The notes under the pieces were generated by a model. The model was not told where the DNA came from, ran no database searches, and saw only the letters and a program-made list of their open reading frames with translations. The translations under genes were made by a program, and so were the position numbers. DNA of 64,000 nucleotides from positions 84,943,382 through 85,007,381 of the forward strand of contig CM042016.1 of the NCBI GenBank assembly GCA_023525715.1. The letters run 5' to 3'. Within the stretch, counting starts at the first letter, position 1. Each line of letters starts with the position of its first letter. Of this stretch, positions 58,990 through 64,000 are shown piece after piece. This DNA comes from Cichorium intybus (lineage: Eukaryota > Streptophyta > Magnoliopsida > Asterales > Asteraceae).

Positions 58990-59966
58990 ACAAGATCAAA
59001 ATATCTGACTAAGCTTCAAAGCTGCACGAGCTCGTGATCCAATCCGAATGTGCTCCTATGTGTCAATGCCCTGCATCCTACCGAGTCCTTGCATAGAAAG
59101 CAAATGTGACAATCACATCCTGTATTAGGGAACTAAGGATCAGAAGTTTTGAGTTTTAGATATATATGAGTTTCCAAACTATTCGGCTTTGGAGCATCTT
59201 CCAATATTTCTGTGTCTCTATCCCACCCTGTGCATTTCCCAGTTTGAGACATCTCAGAACCGATCCAGACGATTTGGATCGTTTCTAGATGTGTCTCATT
59301 TCCGGACTCAATCGCAAAGTAGTAGAATTAATGGAACTATGTTTCTCTATGAATGACTCGTACATAGTCAACATCGAATGCATTTCCATGATAGTCTTGT
59401 CCTAGTTCCTTTTCCTGTACATCTGGATGAACAGATCGTACTGGCTAGTCAGCGAGTCGAGATAATGCTCAACTCCCAATCGATAGGGTGACCAAGTTTA
59501 CAAAGATCGCCTATGTGTCCCTCAATCATGCAGACTGAGGCTATTTCTTCTATTGGCTTGCACACTTCAAGCCCCTTGAAGATCCTAGTTCGTTCCTTTT
59601 TCAATCGGTACTCAAAACCTTTCCTTAACCAGTCGTGCTAACTCATATGGCCCTAGAAATTCAAAATCCCTGCGGAACTCGGGGTTAATGGTCAATTAGC
59701 ATGAGGCTACGAACTTCTTCAGATTCATCAATCGAGAATTCATGCTCATCAAAAAGCTATTGTGTGATGCCATGCTTCAGTGGAACAGAGAGTGGATACT
59801 TAATCAGATATGGCTTGCCAGCAAAACTGAGAACCATTCTTCATTTACAAAGCTATTCTACAAAGTTCAGGCCAGTCAGCCTTTCCATATTCAATAGATA
59901 CTTTCTGAAACTTTCAGAAATAGGTTATGGAGGAGGAGTAGGAGAGTTGACACTGGTTTCAGACAT
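58990..59966 (-). pseudogene. copia Y gag, decayed
   Basis: It starts at the ATG at 59966 in the conserved context before the leader. It aligns along its length with the copia3 gag region but is broken by many stops and small indels. No intact domain can be read, and no zinc knuckle is visible. Confidence 0.7.
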
Positions 59967-61191
59967 CTATAAAATCATAATTTATTACTTTAATTTTAAT
60001 CCTTTTAAATAATTACCCAATTTATTATTTAATAAGGCTAGGACCCAAAATACAGCAACTATGGTGTGAAGAGGGATGTCGTAATCACAACATAATGGTC
60101 ATTAAGGTAGATACACATTTATCAATTTCAGTCTTATGAAATTGCTAGATCTGTAAGGTTTATTGAAATGTTCAATGGCATGTTTAATATCAGATTATGC
60201 TCTTCTATTTGTGACTGGGATGTCGAGGATCACAAACAATATGTGAATAACCATGCAAATGTGCTTGGTAACCTAAATATCGTTTATCATCTCAAATTGA
60301 TATGCCGGTTAACCACACACACTCTATCAACAATGATAGTTTATGAGATATCCATTACCATTCTTTATGAGCCCTTATTAGTGTGTCGGTAAACCACACA
60401 CGCTCCACTAATGTCTCATAAAGTGTAATGTCCAATTTCATGGGTTAGCATATCTTTCACATTTTTCCTAAAGTAACTAGATTTTGGATTTTAATTAAAA
60501 CAAGTTCTAGTACTTTGATTAATAACATTATACTTTTAATGAGATTAAGTAGTCCTATCAAATTCGTTCTGCTAACGAACCTCCACTAATCAAGGAAGCG
60601 GTGGGTGAGAGTGGACACCCATTCAACCGCCATTTTATAGGCAGTTTCCTTATACCCCCTTATAGATCAGCTTCGTGAATGAAGCATATTAGCGATTTGA
60701 CTGACCAATTCTTATACATATAAATATTAACTTTTAATAATAATATATATAAGATGTATTTTAAACTTTTAATATAATTTTGGTTTATCTAGTTAAATTT
60801 TCGAAATTAAACTTTTAATTTAAATTTAAATTTAAACCTTACTTGATTTAATATTTATCTTTTAACTAACAATTAATTAAATAAATTAAATCAGATAGGG
60901 ATTAACAAATTAATCAAATTAATTTAATCCTATCCTATAACCACTAATTTCGAAAATCACATAAAGGGTAAAGGGTTATCCATTTATTAATTAATCATAA
61001 TTAACAAAAATAGAAAAACCCTCTAAAACCCTAGCAGGAATCGAAATCAAGGGGGGGGGGGGGGGGGAGGCTAGGGTTTCTGAAACCCAAGCCCCAAATT
61101 CAAAATATAAGCCTTTAGGGTTTAATTTCTATAAACCCTAATTCAAAGGTTTAACTATTATAGCAAATTCAAATAGAAAACAAACCAAATA
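59967..61191 (-). other. Leader of copia Y
   Basis: It contains the hairpin (60208-60238), GGTTAACC/GGTTTACC motifs (about 60298-60326 and 60380-60410) and the CTCCACTAATCA block (about 60580-60600). A run of 17 G lies at 61051-61067. Confidence 0.72.
61051..61067. repeat. Poly-G run (17 bases)
   Basis: It stands where the leader of copia3 has GGGGGGAGGGGCTAG. Length may be uncertain, as such runs are hard to sequence. Confidence 0.8.
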
Positions 61192-61203
61192 GCTCTGATA
61201 CCA
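61192..61203 (-). other. Primer binding site of copia Y
   Basis: Plus-strand GCTCTGATACCA, one base from the LTR. Confidence 0.9.
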
Positions 61204-61204
61204 C

Positions 61205-61985
61205 TGATAGGTTTTAGACAAAACAAATAAACTTAACCCTTAAGTTCACATGAAACCTAATTGGATCTAAGTTTTCACTATTTGAACCTATAACTAATAC
61301 CTTAGGCAATTTCAAAAAAAATACTAAAAGTATAAACATAAAATTACTAACCTTTTGTTGAATCTTTTGGAAGCGAGCACCACAAGCGTCGTGCCTCTAA
61401 TGGTTCATACCCAAAGCTAACAACAAGAAAAACCAGAGATAGGGAGAGGGTATAGGAATATGGTGTAGGATTAGGGGATCCAAACCCCCCTATTTATAGG
61501 CTTAAAAGGATTAGTAGATAAACCTTAGAGATAAACCTATTTGACTTCAAATTGGATAAACCTTTTATCTTTAATTCAAATCCCTATTTATCTTTAATAT
61601 AAGTTTCGAAATTATGGATATACCTATCCATATTTTCACCAAAAATTATGGACTTTCCATAATTGTTCACTACTTAACTACTCAATTATTGAATAATTAC
61701 AAAACAGTCCCTGCACTTTTAATTATTCCAATTAATCACCAAATAAACTCATAATTAATTCTTGATTAATTATTAATTAAATAATACTATTTCTAATTAA
61801 TATATTATCCTCATAATATATTAAAAAATTATTTATATTGATTTATTAATCACATAATAAATCAATCTCTCTCTTTAAAAGTTATTCTGTTAAATTACCA
61901 GCTATGAGGATAACCCAAAAGGACTTTGCTACTATCAATAAAGTATATATTCATTATAGTCATGGCTTAGACACCTAATCTGACA
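61205..61985 (-). repeat. Recombinant copia LTR shared by copia Y and an X-like element
   Basis: 781 bp. On its left is the PBS and leader of copia Y; on its right the PPT and 3' internal sequence of an X-like copy. Its right part and start (TGTCAGATTAGG) match the copia X LTR, whereas some left-part variants match copia Y. An LTR with internal sequence on both sides results from recombination between LTRs. Confidence 0.8.
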
Positions 61986-62107
61986 GTCTCCCACTTCGTT
62001 AAGTATTTGACTATAACTGCCAGTATAACTTCTAAATCGATCAGCAAATTGTAGCTTCCAAAAGTTGCTGCCGAACTCTGACCTAGTCAGTTACACGTCC
62101 TAAGATA
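61986..62107 (-). mobile_element. 3' internal fragment of an X-like copia element
   Basis: The 122 bp are nearly identical to 3514-3635, ending in AGATA and followed by the same gypsy LTR. Confidence 0.85.
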
Positions 62108-62962
62108 TGTAAGACCCGTTCCACCGTGGCACGGCTCGGGAGGATCTGCGGTGCGGCTCGGGAGGAATCTGGATTCGCGAATGACTAGTACGCGCGGTGC
62201 AATATAAGGCGGACCGCGGCGCAGGGCGCCGCATATGTGAAAAACCCTAATTCGGATTTAAATGCCTATATAAAGGGACCAGCCCTAGGGTTCGTGTTTT
62301 TGGAGGTTTTCTGGGGTGGAGACGACTGGTTTCGGCAGAGGCTCTTTTGTTTCAAGGCTTTAAATGTTTTGGAGAGATTGGAAGAATGAGATACGGCGTG
62401 AGGGAAGGCTTGTAACGGATCGTGTACATCACTCCGTTTTTCATAAGTGAGGTAAGAGGATCTACCTTTCTGAATTTCCATTTTATCCCGTCATATGATG
62501 TTATCCCTTGGTTAGTGGTCTTGATGACTTGTAATACTTAGGGTTTTGGACCATGGATATGCATGGACTTGCATGTCCATAAGAAAGTGACCTTAGGGTA
62601 GTTTATGATCCTAGGAAGGGTGTAGAGAGGAACCCTAATCGATGGTTGTACTGGTTAAGGGCAAAAAGGGATTTCGGACCATTACGAGTCCGCGATGTGG
62701 ATAGGTTATGTCGGCGACGCAGGTTCGGGTAAACCCCGTAAGTGTGCGATGATAGTCCGCGACACATAAGGGGAGAAGTCGCGCCGCGGCGATTGACTGT
62801 TTGACCAAGAACTTATTTTAGACCCTTGTTTGATGGCAAATGTTGGGTCTGACCTTTAGGCCAGTCTATAGGAGTTTGGTCAGTGATTAATATGTTGTGT
62901 ATGTGGGATTTAGGTAATTGGATGAGCTAAGTTGGGATATTAGAGAATATCTACAAGGTTAC
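62108..62962 (+). mobile_element. Gypsy LTR fragment, same insertion as the solo LTR at 3636
   Basis: The 855 bp align with 3636-4488, differing most in the CpG-rich block. The left junction (TCCTAAGATA then TGTAAGACCC) is the same as at 3636, so both copies descend from a single insertion. It is cut at 62962 by copia Z before the hairpin array. The minus-strand ORF 62266-62481 is the equivalent of 3813-4007 and is not a gene. Confidence 0.88.
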
Positions 62963-63730
62963 TGTTGGATTAGGTGTCTAAGCCATGACTTTATATTTAT
63001 ATTTATCTTATTAATTGAAGCAAAGTCCATTTGGGTTGCCCTCATAGCTGGAGGTCAGGATAGAGTTCAGTAGAGTAAAAGGTTGATTTATTAACTGTGT
63101 AATAAATCAATAATATTAATTAAATGGTTTATTAATATATTTAAGTGTTAATATATTAATTAGAAACTATAATAATTAATTGAGATTTAATCTAGAATTA
63201 ATTGGATTTAATTTAGTGATTAAATTAATTAATTAAAAGTGCAGGGACTGGTTTGTAGTTATTCAATAGTTGAATAACTGACAAGCCAGTAGCCAGGGGC
63301 CAAAGTTGGCGCCAATATGGAGGGAACTCCATAGTTGGCGAAAACCCTAATTAGTGTTTAGAAGCCTTGGTCCAAATGGTCAACAGGCTTGCCCATTAAG
63401 GAGGCTCCTCTAGGGTTTCAGCTGTAACCCTTGGAGGCTATAAAAGGAACCTCCTGGCTCCCCTTTTTCAACGCCACTTTTCACCAAGATTACTCTGCTG
63501 GACTGTCTTCTCCATTGCTTTCGGTGTGACTTGCATTTGAGGCAGGACACTTGTGCTGCTAGCTTCAAGAACAAGATTCAAAGGTTGGTAATTCTTGTTT
63601 TAAACTTTAGAAATTATTGTTGGCCTTTAGTTTTAGTTTATTATCTTCATAGAAGAAAACATAGATCTTTCTAGGGTGCATGTGAACCATAAGGAATTTT
63701 TGTGTTCATTGTTTGCTAGAAAACCCTTCA
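62963..63730 (+). repeat. 5' LTR of copia Z
   Basis: 768 bp, TGTTGGATTAGG to CCCTTCA. It has the palindrome TTATTCAATAGTTGAATAA (63260-63278), a TATAAAAGG box near 63440 and no TA microsatellite. Confidence 0.92.
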
Positions 63731-63731
63731 G

Positions 63732-63743
63732 TGGTATCAGAGC
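63732..63743 (+). other. Primer binding site of copia Z
   Basis: TGGTATCAGAGC, one base after the LTR. Confidence 0.92.
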
Positions 63744-64000
63744 ATAGACTGTTTTCTTATGAATTGATATAAACTGCTTGAATGATTATTGCCTTGAGTG
63801 TTTTTGCGAAAAACCCTCTTGGAATAGCCTTAATTTCGTGGCTTAGGCTAGAGTTTCCTAACCCTAGCCGCCACCCCTTTATTCCCCCTTGATTTGCTTG
63901 ATTTGCTGCCTAGATTAGGATTGTTATTTTTGGTAATTGCTGATTAATTAAATAACTAGAATCCTTTATCCAGATCTTGTAAATCTCGATATCTAGGGAT

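Larger units (their letters stand above)
54478..61985 (-). mobile_element. copia Y: decayed gag-bearing copia element
   Basis: Minus strand: 3' LTR 54478-55255, PPT, a 5.9-kb internal region, PBS, and an LTR at 61205-61985 serving as its 5' LTR. Gag and scattered pol remnants are visible, with many stops. The left flank ends AATAA, but beyond 61985 there is no duplication. Instead the PPT and 3' internal sequence of an X-like element follows, so the right LTR is a recombination product. The copy lacks the gypsy LTR insertion present at the equivalent site in copia X. Confidence 0.85.
62963..64000 (+). mobile_element. copia Z: 5' end of another copia element (runs off the window)
   Basis: 5' LTR, PBS and the first 250 bp of leader, plus strand, inserted in the gypsy LTR fragment. 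Preceding bases GTTAC should recur after its far LTR. The LTR and leader resemble copia2 more than copia1 (for example CCTAGCCGCCACC near 63867). Confidence 0.9.

Overview
This window is a TE-dense block of plant nuclear DNA, with no host gene I can identify with confidence. It is AT-rich. It carries Ty1/copia and Ty3/gypsy LTR retrotransposons primed by the initiator tRNA-Met type site (TGGTATCAGAGC), a Helitron with a helicase fragment, and a weak MULE-like ORF. Element styles suggest a eudicot, possibly Asteraceae, but that is only an impression. Clade names are inferences from protein motifs read by eye.

Layout, left to right. 1-2734: AT-rich flank. 2735-24940: 3' remnant of a minus-strand copia element (copia X), broken by a gypsy solo LTR (3636-5102, TSD AGATA) and by a complete gypsy element with 3-kb LTRs (gypsy1, 5329-24241, TSD AAAAG). 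Gypsy1 was itself cut in its integrase gene by a complete copia (copia1, 12297-19997, TSD CTAAG). 24941-28458: a (TA)n tract split by a 3.2-kb minus-strand Helitron (25185-28348). 28687-37809: a second, decayed minus-strand gypsy (gypsy2), with its 5' LTR truncated and a nested solo LTR at 34017-35479 (TSD AAAAT). 37810-42572: 5' part of a copia (copia3) with gag and a decayed pol. 42573-54477: unique-looking sequence with MULE-like coding remnants, split by a nearly intact copia (copia2, 43687-51379, minus, TSD CTATC). 54478-61985: another gag-bearing decayed copia (copia Y), minus strand. 61986-62962: 3' internal sequence of a copia X-like copy, carrying the same nested gypsy LTR as X. 62963 to the end: the 5' LTR and leader of a further plus-strand copia (copia Z).

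How the parts work together. No complete undamaged element is present. Copia2 comes closest: one nonsense codon and an altered protease motif. Copia1 is its close coding relative but has two nonsense codons, two small deletions and a lost integrase catalytic Asp. Copia3 and copia Y keep gag, PBS, PPT, conserved LTR starts and leader structures but no working pol, so they could only have moved with enzymes from relatives. Nesting and LTR divergence agree on relative age: gypsy1 LTRs differ by about 2% in the part compared, copia1 LTRs by about 1% (counts by eye).

The least expected signals are an array of five hairpins with an invariant loop and covarying stems inside the gypsy solo LTRs, conserved structured leaders in all the copia elements with visible leaders, and a recombinant copia LTR at 61205-61985 that makes the right end of the window repeat a nested insertion found near its left end.
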